Positions 46,930 to 56,110 of a stretch of DNA of 64,000 nt are shown here, in pieces. Position 1 is the first letter of the stretch. Every line of letters starts with the position of its first letter. The notes beneath the pieces were generated by a model. That model ran no database searches, was not told where the DNA came from, and saw nothing but the letters and a program-made list of their open reading frames with translations. The position numbers were made by a program, and so were the translations under genes. This DNA comes from Bacteroidota bacterium (GTDB lineage: Bacteria > Bacteroidota > Bacteroidia > Bacteroidales > Prolixibacteraceae): contig JAUXUF010000311.1 in assembly GCA_030684645.1 (NCBI GenBank), positions 20,236 through 84,235 on the forward strand. Direction: 5' to 3'.

Positions 46930-49900
46930 ATGGCAAAATATCAAGTTGGAAATAAAGTAACAAACGTAAACTCACATGAAAAAGGAGTTATTATTGATGT
47001 TCTTGCAGGAGGACGTGGACGACAATTATATCGTGTCCGATATGGGAATGAGGATAAAGACTCTTTAGAAACAAATCTTATACATGACACAGATTTAACC
47101 GACCCTTTTGAATGTTGCAAACAAGGTCTTTTTGGCTCATATTTAGATTTTTCTCGAATAAATACAACATTCAAAATTCACAACACAAGCAATAATACTA
47201 TTTCCTCATTAAAGGCTTCTAAAACAATTTTTAAAGCGTACCAATTCAAACCGCTTTTAAAATTTCTTAATTCTGCAAATCGGCGTTTGTTAATTGCGGA
47301 CGAAGTAGGTCTAGGTAAGACTATTGAAGCCGGTCATATAATGATGGAACTTGCAGCACGAAAAGAATTGAGGAACGTTCTTGTCGTTTGTCCTAAAATG
47401 TTACAGGAAAAATGGAAAACTGAACTAAAAGAGAAATTTAATTTTTCCTTTAAAATTTACGATAGAAAAAAAGACTTGGTAAATGATTTGAGTTCAGGTA
47501 CGGTAAAAGGAATTGTAAATTACGAATCGATACGAAGTTCCGAGAAAAATAAAGAAGAAACCAATCCCCTTCTAGCCCTGATTGCTGAACATATAATAAA
47601 ATTTGATATGATATTGTGCGATGAAGCGCACAGAATGAGGAATAGTGGAACTAAAACTTATAAAGGTGCTGAGATTTTAATGCCTTTTTCAACTTCCGCA
47701 GTTTTCCTGACAGCGACGCCAATAATGATTAGTGAAGAAAATCTTTTTAATTTGCTTTGCTTGTTAGACAACCAACAATTCAATAACAAAGAAATTTTTC
47801 AAACATATTTGTCTATCAATAAACCATTTATTACTGCAATTTCTCGGTTGAACAACAATGTAAATCTCCTTGAAATTGCAGAGAATCTTAAGAAATCAGG
47901 ATTATATATTCATTACGGAGAGGAGAACACATATGAGAAAAATACTACTGTTGATCAATTGTTCTCTGGTATTCCTCTTTATAAAAAAATCATTGAAGAT
48001 TTAACCACAAAGCCTGATACTATTGATAATAGAGTTCAGTTGCAGTTTGATATTTCTTCGATGAGTATGATGAATAATATTTTTTCTCGTACCCGAAAAC
48101 GTGAAGTAACCACCGATTGGACACAACCAGTACGAGAACCTCAAACAAAAAAAGTTGAACTTTACGAAGATGAAAGAGAACAATTTGAAACTGTAATTAG
48201 TGAGTATATTGAGGATCATGGCTATATTGATGAATATGGTGATGCAAAATTATCACAAGGACATGCTTTAGGTTTAATTCAAAGAAAAAGGCGAATTGCA
48301 AGTAGTGTATATGCTTATCTGAATGAAGAAGATTATTTGAATAAAGGTCTTGATGAATACGCATCTTATCGCGATGCCAAATTTGATGAGCTAATCGAAA
48401 TCATCAAAGAAATTGTAACTAACAATAAAAAGAAATTAATAGTTTTCGCTCTATTCAAGAATACATTAAAATATCTTGCAATAAGATTACTAAAAAGTGG
48501 CTATACTCCAGTAGTCATCCATGGAGATATTGCCGAAAGAGATGAAGTAATCAGGAAGTTTAAAACCAATAATTCTGTGAATATATTGCTTTCTTCTGAA
48601 GTTGGAAGCGAAGGATTGGATTTGCAATTTTGTGATGCGTTGGTTAATTATGATTTGCCCTGGAATCCGATGGTTGTGGAACAAAGAATAGGTCGTATCG
48701 ATAGATTTGGACAAAACTCCCAAATAGTAAACATTTACAATCTAATTGTCAAAAATTCTATTCAAGAAGAAATATTTGACAGATTATTAAATCGAATTGG
48801 AATATTTCGTAGTTGTATTGGAGATTTGGAAGCAATTTTTGACAAGGATACAGAGTCGGGCACATTGCAACAAAGAATTGTAAAATTAGAGAAAGAGCTT
48901 TATTGTACTGAACTAACCGAGGAAGAAAGAACACAAAAAATAGAAAATATAAGTAAAGCCATTCTTATTGAAAAACAAAATTTAGAACAGATTAATGAAG
49001 GACTTACAGATACACTCACAAACGATACTTATTTCAGAAATGAAATAGAGAAAATACAAAAAAATTATCGTTATATAACTGAAGAGGAACTTTATAACTA
49101 TATTCAATCTCTAATTCGTAATCATTTAACAGAATGTACTTTAAAACACATTAGAGAAGGTGTTTACAAATTTTGTATTCCTTTATCCAACAAAACGTAT
49201 TTGACAAATTTTCTTAACCGATACCAATCCTTTTCAAATGATGTAGAAACTGAATTATTGTTTCGTCAATTTATTAATTCCATCAGAGATAATTCTGAGT
49301 TTGAGTTGACATTTAATCAAGATACTGCATATAATAATCAAGGACTAATATTTGTAAATGCCTATCATCCACTTATCATCGCGACAAAAGAATGTTTTAA
49401 GCAGAATTTCAAAGAATCAAATACTGCGTTTCAATTTGGTATAAACAAAGGACAATTTAATGATTTACCTCAAATAACATGTGGAGAATATTTTCTCGCT
49501 ATTTACACAATTTACTTAACCAGAAAATGGTTTGGGAAAGTACAAAACAATGAATTGTTAATACCAATTGTTTTTGATATTAAATCTGATTCAATTATTA
49601 ACGACAAGGATGTGTCCGAACAATTTTTTGGAGTATCCCAATTATACGCAACTGTAAACCAAATTCCATATCAGCCAACAAATGATTTGATAGATGAAGT
49701 TAGAATTGACATGGCGATGAAAATTGATTCGATATTTAATGATTACCTGGAAGACCAAAAAATGCGTTTAGATACAAGTAAGGCTTTGCAGATTCAACGA
49801 ACAGAGGAATTTTATAACAATCGAATTAAAATTTTAGAACAAACTCTCTCTGATTTGGAATTTAAAGTACAACATTCTTTTTCGGAGGAAGAAAGAGCTC

Positions 49901-50046
49901 GTATTCAAAGAGTTTTGCCTGCTCAACGAGGTCTTTTAAAGAATATGATAGCCGAAAAACAAGAAGCTATTCAAAAAATTAATGATAGTGAGATACAAAC
50001 CAAAGTACCCAAGTTAATATCATTGAGTCAAATTAAAGTTTATTAA
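46930..50046 (+). CDS. RapA/SNF2-type helicase (putative defence helicase)
   Basis: A 1038-residue superfamily 2 ATPase of the SNF2/RapA type. Residues 1-60 form a small beta-rich domain (YQVGNKVTNVNSHEKGVIIDVL). Motif I is ADEVGLGKT (123-131) and motif II DEAH (231-234), with TATPIM as motif III. The C-terminal helicase lobe has VIHGDIAERDEVIRKF, LLSSEVGSEGLDLQFC and EQRIGRIDRFGQ (motif VI, about 583-594). The rest (about 640-1038) is unfamiliar and ends in a coiled coil. SNF2 enzymes of this kind track on double-stranded DNA and occur in DISARM and similar anti-phage systems. Two nt separate it from the Hsp70-like gene, so both are one unit. Confidence 0.88.
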   Translation: MAKYQVGNKVTNVNSHEKGVIIDVLAGGRGRQLYRVRYGNEDKDSLETNLIHDTDLTDPFECCKQGLFGSYLDFSRINTTFKIHNTSNNTISSLKASKTIFKAYQFKPLLKFLNSANRRLLIADEVGLGKTIEAGHIMMELAARKELRNVLVVCPKMLQEKWKTELKEKFNFSFKIYDRKKDLVNDLSSGTVKGIVNYESIRSSEKNKEETNPLLALIAEHIIKFDMILCDEAHRMRNSGTKTYKGAEILMPFSTSAVFLTATPIMISEENLFNLLCLLDNQQFNNKEIFQTYLSINKPFITAISRLNNNVNLLEIAENLKKSGLYIHYGEENTYEKNTTVDQLFSGIPLYKKIIEDLTTKPDTIDNRVQLQFDISSMSMMNNIFSRTRKREVTTDWTQPVREPQTKKVELYEDEREQFETVISEYIEDHGYIDEYGDAKLSQGHALGLIQRKRRIASSVYAYLNEEDYLNKGLDEYASYRDAKFDELIEIIKEIVTNNKKKLIVFALFKNTLKYLAIRLLKSGYTPVVIHGDIAERDEVIRKFKTNNSVNILLSSEVGSEGLDLQFCDALVNYDLPWNPMVVEQRIGRIDRFGQNSQIVNIYNLIVKNSIQEEIFDRLLNRIGIFRSCIGDLEAIFDKDTESGTLQQRIVKLEKELYCTELTEEERTQKIENISKAILIEKQNLEQINEGLTDTLTNDTYFRNEIEKIQKNYRYITEEELYNYIQSLIRNHLTECTLKHIREGVYKFCIPLSNKTYLTNFLNRYQSFSNDVETELLFRQFINSIRDNSEFELTFNQDTAYNNQGLIFVNAYHPLIIATKECFKQNFKESNTAFQFGINKGQFNDLPQITCGEYFLAIYTIYLTRKWFGKVQNNELLIPIVFDIKSDSIINDKDVSEQFFGVSQLYATVNQIPYQPTNDLIDEVRIDMAMKIDSIFNDYLEDQKMRLDTSKALQIQRTEEFYNNRIKILEQTLSDLEFKVQHSFSEEERARIQRVLPAQRGLLKNMIAEKQEAIQKINDSEIQTKVPKLISLSQIKVY

Positions 50047-50048
50047 TC

Positions 50049-51665
50049 ATGAGTTATACCGTAGGTTTAGATTTTGGGACCCACCAAACGAAAGTTTGCA
50101 TTGAAGATGCTTCAAATCCAGCTCAAAAAATTTATGAGTTTTTTGAGTTTGACGATTTACAGGGTGTTAAATCAGTATTGTTTCCGTCTATTGTTCAAAT
50201 TAACAATGATGACTCAGTTAGTTATGGTGGTTATGTTGATGAAAGTAACTGTAAAACAATGTCGCTTTTTACCACAATGGAACCAATGTTAGTGTTGCCA
50301 GAAGAACCAAAGTTAGAACTTCCCATAAAACCCGAAAAATTGCATCCGCCAAAACCTAAAAAGCCAGATTTAAAAGGGCATTCTATAAAAGAGCAACTTC
50401 TTTTTCAAGATAAATTCACGAAAGATTATTCGGATTGGGAAAGTAAATGCCGTCAAATAGACAAAGAACATAACAAGAACATTGAAAATTGGGAATTAGA
50501 TTGTACTGCTATCCAAAACGATTACAATTACGATTTAGATGATTATAATTCGGAAAAACATAAAAAACAAAAAGAATTTGAAATTGCATTGGCTATTTGG
50601 GAAAAAGATAGTATGCCAAGAAAACACATATTCAGATATTTCAAATTGGCCACCTTTTCTGACCAAGATTGGCAATTTGGTATTGAACCTGAAATTATTT
50701 CAGTTTGGTACTTAACTTTTATTCTCTTTAAAATTCGGGAAAATTTCGGCAACGATTTTTATAATCAAATGGGTGTTCCTTCCAGCTTTGATACTCATGA
50801 TGCAGAGAAACAAAAAAGTATCGCTTACAAACTTTTAATTGAAGCAAATCGCTTGATATCAGAATATAAGAATTTGGATTATTTCCTTAAAGCAAAATAT
50901 ACCGATTTGTTGAAAAATACTAATTTCGATGATTATACTGAAAAAAACATTAATGAATTGGGTCTAAATGTTTTACCCGAAGCATTCGCTGGATTATCCT
51001 CGATTACTCAGCAGGGTAAATTAAGTAGGGGAATGCACCTTCTTGTAGACATAGGTGGGGGTACGACCGATATTGCTTTTTTTACAATTACAGAAAAAAA
51101 ACTACCCGACATTCATGCTGTTCTATCTTTTCCTCAGGGATTGAACTATATTTTCGAAAATTTCATTGAAATAAATAATCTGAGTTCAATTGCAGAAGTT
51201 CAACATTTATTCATGAAAACCCAAAAAGGATTTGATCAATCCGTCTCAGTTTATCAAAGTCAGTTGAATGATAAAGCCAAGAAAATGATTCAACGAATTG
51301 AATGCGAATTTAAAAACAGAGAACCTGTACATGGAAGGAATGTTAAAGAATTGATACATGCTTTATCTGACAAGCCTCTTGTATATTGTGGAGGTGGTTC
51401 AATGTATGATAAAATGAGGATTCAATTACACTATTTTACAGATGTAAGGTTGATAAACAAAGATTTATTGAGTATTCCATACGTAAAAAACAAGAATATA
51501 GATACTTCATTATTTACAATTTTGGCAACTTCTTATGGTTTGTCAATTCAGTTAGAAAATGAAATTCAAATGACTCCGATAGAGAAAGTTTTTGACCCTT
51601 TACCACCAAAAGTAACCGAAGATATAAATGATTCGCCGATTGATTATGGACTTGCGGACACATAA
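50049..51665 (+). CDS. Hsp70-like actin-fold ATPase with charged insertion
   Basis: A 538-residue ATPase of the Hsp70/actin superfamily. Phosphate-1 motif is VGLDFGTHQTKVCIED (5-20), phosphate-2 is LLVDIGGGTTDIAFF (332-345), and the adenosine motif is VYCGGGSMYDKM. It lacks the Hsp70 substrate-binding domain, since the chain ends about 70 residues after the adenosine motif. In its place residues about 82-195 carry a proline-rich and then highly charged, coiled-coil-like insertion (EKLHPPKPKKPDLK ... DYNSEKHKKQKEFE) within the N-terminal lobe. It is coupled to the helicase gene by a 2-nt gap. I infer a regulator or sensor for the helicase; function is not known. Confidence 0.8.
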   Translation: MSYTVGLDFGTHQTKVCIEDASNPAQKIYEFFEFDDLQGVKSVLFPSIVQINNDDSVSYGGYVDESNCKTMSLFTTMEPMLVLPEEPKLELPIKPEKLHPPKPKKPDLKGHSIKEQLLFQDKFTKDYSDWESKCRQIDKEHNKNIENWELDCTAIQNDYNYDLDDYNSEKHKKQKEFEIALAIWEKDSMPRKHIFRYFKLATFSDQDWQFGIEPEIISVWYLTFILFKIRENFGNDFYNQMGVPSSFDTHDAEKQKSIAYKLLIEANRLISEYKNLDYFLKAKYTDLLKNTNFDDYTEKNINELGLNVLPEAFAGLSSITQQGKLSRGMHLLVDIGGGTTDIAFFTITEKKLPDIHAVLSFPQGLNYIFENFIEINNLSSIAEVQHLFMKTQKGFDQSVSVYQSQLNDKAKKMIQRIECEFKNREPVHGRNVKELIHALSDKPLVYCGGGSMYDKMRIQLHYFTDVRLINKDLLSIPYVKNKNIDTSLFTILATSYGLSIQLENEIQMTPIEKVFDPLPPKVTEDINDSPIDYGLADT

Positions 51666-51732
51666 TAATGAGTTAAAATGAATTTACAAATCAAAAAAAC
51701 AAGAACAAAACATAAAAATATAAACACCTTCT

Positions 51733-51798
51733 TGCAACAGCGGTTTTGCGTCAGTTTTTTTTGAAAAAAAATCGAACGCCAAGCTCCCAACCGTTGCA
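51733..51798 (+). repeat. Long imperfect hairpin after the helicase operon
   Basis: The 66 nt fold on themselves: TGCAAC (51733) with GTTGCA (51793), CGGTT with AACCG, TTGCGT with ACGCCAA (one bulge), and a T8-GA-A8 tip. Its outer arm contains the same GTTGCA sequence as the element at 46721-46828. There is a T-rich tract only inside the tip, so it is not a standard terminator. Confidence 0.6.
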
Positions 51799-51833
51799 CT
51801 GCCTGCCTCGATAACTCGGGGCGATCTTTGGCT

Positions 51834-51856
51834 GGTGCAGATTTGTAATCTGCACC
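51834..51856 (+). repeat. REP-like hairpin
   Basis: GGTGCAGATT and AATCTGCACC pair perfectly around TGT. Hairpins of this shape are typical of REP elements spread by IS200-like REP-associated tyrosine transposases in Bacteroidetes; no transposase gene is in the window. Confidence 0.6.
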
Positions 51857-51948
51857 TCATAACGATGGATTTTTGATTCATTTCATTTTTCGCAAATCCA
51901 ATAATATCTTGCGTTACATAGCATTTCAGGATTTTAAAAATTAGAATC

Positions 51949-52785
51949 ATGACCAACATTAAACTATTCGAAAGCAAGCAAATACGGTCGGTTTGGAATG
52001 AAGCCGACCAAAAATGGTATTTTTCTGTTCAGGATGTTATAGAAGTTCTAACAGATAGTGCTGATGTAAAGCAGTATATAAAGAGAATTTTGAGCCGCGA
52101 TGAGTCGCTTAAAAGCAACTGGGGTACAATTTGTACCCCAGTTGAAATGACCGCGGCCGATGGAAAAAAACGAAAAATTCAAGCTGCAAATGCAAAAGGG
52201 CTTTTGCGAATCATTCAATCCATTCCATCGCCAAAGGCTGAGCCTTTTAAGCAATGGCTGGCACAGGTAGGTTCAGATAGATTGGATGAAATAGAAAACC
52301 CGGAACTGGCTGCACAACGCACAAGAGAGTTGTATAAACTCAAAGGATATCCCGAAGATTGGATTGAAAAGCGGATGCGTAGCATTGCCATTCGGGAAGA
52401 ATTAACCGAAGAATGGAAGAATCGTGGAGTTAAAGAGAAAATCGAATATGCTATTTTAACCGCTGAAATTTCGAAAGCAACTTTTGGATTGACACCTTCG
52501 GAATACAAAGAAGTTAAAGGACTTAAGAATCAGAACTTGCGGGATCACATGACCGATCTGGAGTTGATTTTCTCCATGTTGGGCGAAGCATCTACGAAGG
52601 AAATAGCAGTAAATACCGATACCCAAGGATTTGAGCAAAATAAGAGAGCGGCAAAAGCGGGTGGAAAGATTGCCGGAGATGCACGAAAACAGCTTGAAAT
52701 CAAATCAGGAAAGAAGGTTGTTACCAGTGAAAACTATTTGCCTGAGAATAAAAAGAAGGTGCCGATATCAAAAACGAATGAATAG
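51949..52785 (+). CDS. BRO-N domain protein, DinD-like
   Basis: A 278-residue protein. Residues 1-110 form a BRO-N domain (IRSVWNEADQKWYFSVQDVIEVLTDS; AANAKGLLRIIQSIPSPKAEPFKQWLAQVG), a DNA-binding fold found in phage antirepressors and baculovirus BRO proteins. The C-terminal half (LTAEISKATFGLTPSEYKEVKGLKNQNLRDHMTDLELIFSMLGEAST) matches the pattern of the SOS-induced DinD family, of which E. coli DinD inhibits RecA. A LexA-box-like promoter was not identified. It lies next to the helicase island and a broken wbuC, so it probably arrived with mobile DNA. The function here is inferred. Confidence 0.78.
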   Translation: MTNIKLFESKQIRSVWNEADQKWYFSVQDVIEVLTDSADVKQYIKRILSRDESLKSNWGTICTPVEMTAADGKKRKIQAANAKGLLRIIQSIPSPKAEPFKQWLAQVGSDRLDEIENPELAAQRTRELYKLKGYPEDWIEKRMRSIAIREELTEEWKNRGVKEKIEYAILTAEISKATFGLTPSEYKEVKGLKNQNLRDHMTDLELIFSMLGEASTKEIAVNTDTQGFEQNKRAAKAGGKIAGDARKQLEIKSGKKVVTSENYLPENKKKVPISKTNE

Positions 52786-52816
52786 AAAGATCGGATATTG
52801 ACAAAATACAGAAAGT

Positions 52817-53093
52817 ATGCTCAAAATTGTTTCCCCAAAATTACTCAACGAGTTAAGCCAAAAGGCTCTGTCAACACCTCGCAAGCGAGTGAACCACAAC
52901 TTTCACGATGATCTGACTGATCCCATTAACCGGATGTTGAACGCTTTAGAACCCGGAACCTATCTTCAACCTCAAAGATGGGCCATACCTGCCACTTTCT
53001 GATAAAAATTTTGCCAGTTGGGCTCCCCGCGAAGGACATCCCGATTGTACGGAATACCTCTCAAAACTGACCGACCAATATTACCACCGATAA
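52817..53093 (+). pseudogene. WbuC-family cupin metalloprotein, internally deleted
   Basis: The first 52 codons match the WbuC N-terminus (ISP.LL.EL..KA..TPRKRVNHNFHDDL ... MLNALEPGTYLQP). The reading then shifts +1 and continues as DGPYLPLSDKNFASWAPREG to a stop at 53093, which is the WbuC C-terminus. The cupin barrel between them, with its metal-binding histidines (normally PHRH onward, about 65 residues), is missing. The junction lies near 52970-52977 in CCTCAAAGATGGG, where both ends still read as family sequence. WbuC proteins are of uncertain function and found near envelope sugar genes. The track shows only the 61-codon N-terminal ORF. Confidence 0.8.
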
Positions 53094-53162
53094 ATGTAGC
53101 TTCCGGTGCAGGTTTATCCTGAATTTCCTTAATTTTGCTGACTTTCAGAATAAATTGAAACC

Positions 53163-54527
53163 ATGGCACAGAAACCTTCAATCCCAAAAGGAACCCGCGA
53201 TTTTTCACCGGCTGAAATGACCAACCGGAACTATATTTTTGATACCATTAAAAGTGTTTTTCGTTTGTACGGATTTCAACCGATCGAAACTCCGGCCATG
53301 GAAAACCTGTCAACTTTGATGGGTAAATACGGCGAAGAAGGTGATAAATTATTGTTTAAAATCCTGAATTCAGGCGATTTTGCCGCTGCTCCGTCAGACC
53401 AGGAATTGCTGGAACGTAACAGTATCCGGCTAACCAACAAAATTTCGGAAAAAGGTTTACGCTATGACCTGACTGTGCCTTTTGCGCGATACGTGGTGCA
53501 GAACCGAAACGACATTTCATTCCCCTTTAAACGTTACCAGATTCAGCCGGTTTGGCGCGCCGATCGTCCGCAGAAAGGACGGTACCGCGAGTTTTACCAG
53601 TGCGATGTCGATATTGTTGGTAGCGATTCGTTACTGAATGAAATGGAACTTGTTCAGATAGTTGACCAGATTTTTTCCAGGTTGAAAATAAATACGATAG
53701 TCAAAATTAATAATCGTAAAATACTGGCAGGGATTGCTGAAGTGATTGGCGAAAAAGACCGGATCGTAGATATTACAGTTGCTATCGACAAGTTGGACAA
53801 GATTGGTCTGGAAAAAGTGAATGAAGAATTGCTTGAAAAAGGAATTCCTCAAACAGCAGTGGATAAACTTCAACCTATTCTTCATTTATCGGGTTCTGTT
53901 TCCGAAAAACTGGCTCAATTGGAACGGGCCATTGGTCAGTCAGAAACCGGGGCAAAAGGAATTGCTGAAATGAGAACTTTGTTCGGATACCTGGCTACGC
54001 TCAATTTATATACAGAAGTTGAACTGGACTTGACGCTTGCCCGCGGATTGAATTATTACACTGGTGCCATTTTCGAGGTAAAAGCCAAAAATGTGGCCAT
54101 GGGCAGCATCGCCGGTGGTGGCCGGTACGACGACTTGACCGGAATTTTCGGAATGCCAGGCGTATCAGGTGTTGGAATTTCGTTTGGCGCCGACCGTATT
54201 TACGATGTGCTGACTCAATTGCAATTATTCCCATCGGTTACAATTGATTCGACTAAACTGATGTTTGTGAATTTCGGACCTGCTGAAGAATCTTTTTGTT
54301 TACCAGTTCTGGCTGCCGTCCGCAAGGCCGGAATTAATGCTGAAATCTTTCCTGATCAGAGTAAAATGGCCAAACAGATGACCTGGGCGAATAAAAAAAA
54401 TATTCCGTTTGTCGCAATTGTCGGTGAGAATGAGTTGGCGCAGGGCAAAATAAACCTGAAAAATATGATTTCCGGAGAACAACAACTGGTAGATTCACAG
54501 GAACTGATAAAAATCCTTTCAGAATAG
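53163..54527 (+). CDS. hisS: Histidyl-tRNA synthetase
   Basis: Class II aminoacyl-tRNA synthetase, 454 residues. Motif 1 region [12 protein letters not shown], motif 2 [19 protein letters not shown], the histidine-specific [13 protein letters not shown] and GGGRYDDL, motif 3 [15 protein letters not shown], and an anticodon-binding domain ([24 protein letters not shown]) are all seen. ATG 53163 lies 66 nt after the wbuC remnant. hutH follows 52 nt later on the same strand. Confidence 0.98.
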   Translation: MAQKPSIPKGTRDFSPAEMTNRNYIFDTIKSVFRLYGFQPIETPAMENLSTLMGKYGEEGDKLLFKILNSGDFAAAPSDQELLERNSIRLTNKISEKGLRYDLTVPFARYVVQNRNDISFPFKRYQIQPVWRADRPQKGRYREFYQCDVDIVGSDSLLNEMELVQIVDQIFSRLKINTIVKINNRKILAGIAEVIGEKDRIVDITVAIDKLDKIGLEKVNEELLEKGIPQTAVDKLQPILHLSGSVSEKLAQLERAIGQSETGAKGIAEMRTLFGYLATLNLYTEVELDLTLARGLNYYTGAIFEVKAKNVAMGSIAGGGRYDDLTGIFGMPGVSGVGISFGADRIYDVLTQLQLFPSVTIDSTKLMFVNFGPAEESFCLPVLAAVRKAGINAEIFPDQSKMAKQMTWANKKNIPFVAIVGENELAQGKINLKNMISGEQQLVDSQELIKILSE

Positions 54528-54579
54528 AATACTTTTATGTTATTTCCTGAAAAATATGGAAATTATTTAAAAGAAATCT

Positions 54580-56082
54580 ATGGAAAGAGAAATTCATTAT
54601 ATATCACCTGATAAGCTAACCTACACGATTATTGAAGAGATTCTTGAACACCATAAAATACTGGCGCTATCGGAAGAATCGGTCGCTTTGATTCAAAAAA
54701 GCAAAGCCTATCTCGATCGTAAAATAAGCGAGACTGAAGGTCCGCTTTATGGAATTAATACCGGATTCGGCGCCTTGTGCAACATTGAAGTTTCGAAAGA
54801 TGAACTGAGCAAGTTGCAGAAGAACCTGGTTATTTCACACGCCTGCAACTTAGGACCGGAGGTTCCATCGGATGTAGTGAGATTGATGCTGTTGCTCAAG
54901 GCACATGCGCTGGCTAAAGGAAATTCTGCCGTCCAACTGATAACTGTTCAGCGGATTTTGGATTTATATAACAATGACATTCTTTCGGTAGTTTGTGAAC
55001 AAGGTTCGCTTGGGGCCAGCGGCGATTTGGCTCCTTTGGCTAAATTGTTTCTGCCATTGCTTGGAATGGGCGAAGTTTACCACAACGGAATACTAAAATC
55101 AGCTTCAGATGTATTGGTGGAAATGGGGTGGGAGCCTATTCAGTTGCAGGTCAAAGAAGGATTGGCATTATTGAACGGAACTCAGTTCATGAGCGCTCAT
55201 GCTGTTTTTACTTTGTTGAAATCCTTCCGCTTATTGGATTATGCAGATATTATCGGAGCTTTATCGCTCGATAGTTTTGATGGGCTGATCGAACCTTTCA
55301 GGACGCAGATTCAGGATATCAGGCCACATTCAGGTCAGATTAAAACCGCAGCCAACTTTCGGAAGTTACTCGAAGGAAGTGAACTCATCAGCCGTAAAAA
55401 AGAGCATATACAGGATCCGTATTCATTCCGGTGTATTCCGCAGGTTCATGGCGCTGTGCGGGATGCTGTAAGCTATGTGGCAGGCATTGTAGAAACTGAA
55501 ATCAATTCAGTGACCGATAATCCGACTGTTTTTCCGGATGATGACCTGATCATTTCGGGTGGTAATTTTCATGGCGAACCATTGGCTTTGTCGCTTGATT
55601 TTCTGGCCATTGCGCTTTCAGAAATCGGAAGTATCTCGGAACGTCGCACTTATCGCCTGATTTCCGGCGATCGCCATCTTCCGGAGTTTTTGGTGGCCAG
55701 TCCTGGTTTAAATTCCGGATTTATGATTCCGCAATATGCGGCTGCTTCCATTGTAAGTCAGAACAAACAATTGAGTACGCCTGCTTCGGTCGATTCTATT
55801 CCATCGTCGAACGAGCAGGAAGACCATGTGAGCATGGGCGGAAATGCGGCTACAAAAGCATTGAAAGTTGCAACGAATATTTACAGTATTTTGGCCATCG
55901 AACTATACAATGCAGCACAGGCCCTGGAGTTCAGACGGCCGGCAAGAACTTCGGATTACCTGGAACGCTTCTGGAATGATTACCGGAAACAGGTTTCGTT
56001 TGTTGGTGAAGATACCCTGATGTATGTTGGTATTAACCAAACCATTGAGTTTCTTGAAAAGGGAAAGTATTTTATCGAATAA
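54580..56082 (+). CDS. hutH: Histidine ammonia-lyase
   Basis: Aromatic amino acid lyase of 500 residues that removes ammonia from histidine to give urocanate, the first step of histidine breakdown. The MIO cofactor forms from Ala-Ser-Gly in GSLGASGDLAPLA (near residue 145). Other family marks: YGINTGFGALCN, QDPYSFRCIPQVHGA, TDNPTVFPDDDLIISGGNFHGE and SSNEQEDHVSMG. The remaining hut genes (hutU, hutI, ftcD) are not in the window. Closely related tyrosine or phenylalanine lyases cannot be fully excluded, but the substrate-pocket context QDPYSFRC favours histidine. Confidence 0.9.
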   Translation: MEREIHYISPDKLTYTIIEEILEHHKILALSEESVALIQKSKAYLDRKISETEGPLYGINTGFGALCNIEVSKDELSKLQKNLVISHACNLGPEVPSDVVRLMLLLKAHALAKGNSAVQLITVQRILDLYNNDILSVVCEQGSLGASGDLAPLAKLFLPLLGMGEVYHNGILKSASDVLVEMGWEPIQLQVKEGLALLNGTQFMSAHAVFTLLKSFRLLDYADIIGALSLDSFDGLIEPFRTQIQDIRPHSGQIKTAANFRKLLEGSELISRKKEHIQDPYSFRCIPQVHGAVRDAVSYVAGIVETEINSVTDNPTVFPDDDLIISGGNFHGEPLALSLDFLAIALSEIGSISERRTYRLISGDRHLPEFLVASPGLNSGFMIPQYAAASIVSQNKQLSTPASVDSIPSSNEQEDHVSMGGNAATKALKVATNIYSILAIELYNAAQALEFRRPARTSDYLERFWNDYRKQVSFVGEDTLMYVGINQTIEFLEKGKYFIE

Positions 56083-56083
56083 C

Positions 56084-56110
56084 AAAAAAGCCGGAAAATC
56101 CGGCTTTTTT
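56084..56110. terminator. Bidirectional terminator after hutH
   Basis: GCCGGA and TCCGGC pair around AAA, flanked by A6 and T6, directly after the hutH stop and at the 3' end of the convergent gene. Confidence 0.93.

Noticed and set aside
46751-46960. 69-codon ORF upstream of the helicase
   Set aside because: It lies within the nested inverted repeat region and its product resembles no protein; it overlaps the helicase start.
52972-53208. 78-codon minus-strand ORF between wbuC and hisS
   Set aside because: It is the antisense of the wbuC remnant and the hisS start, with no independent support.
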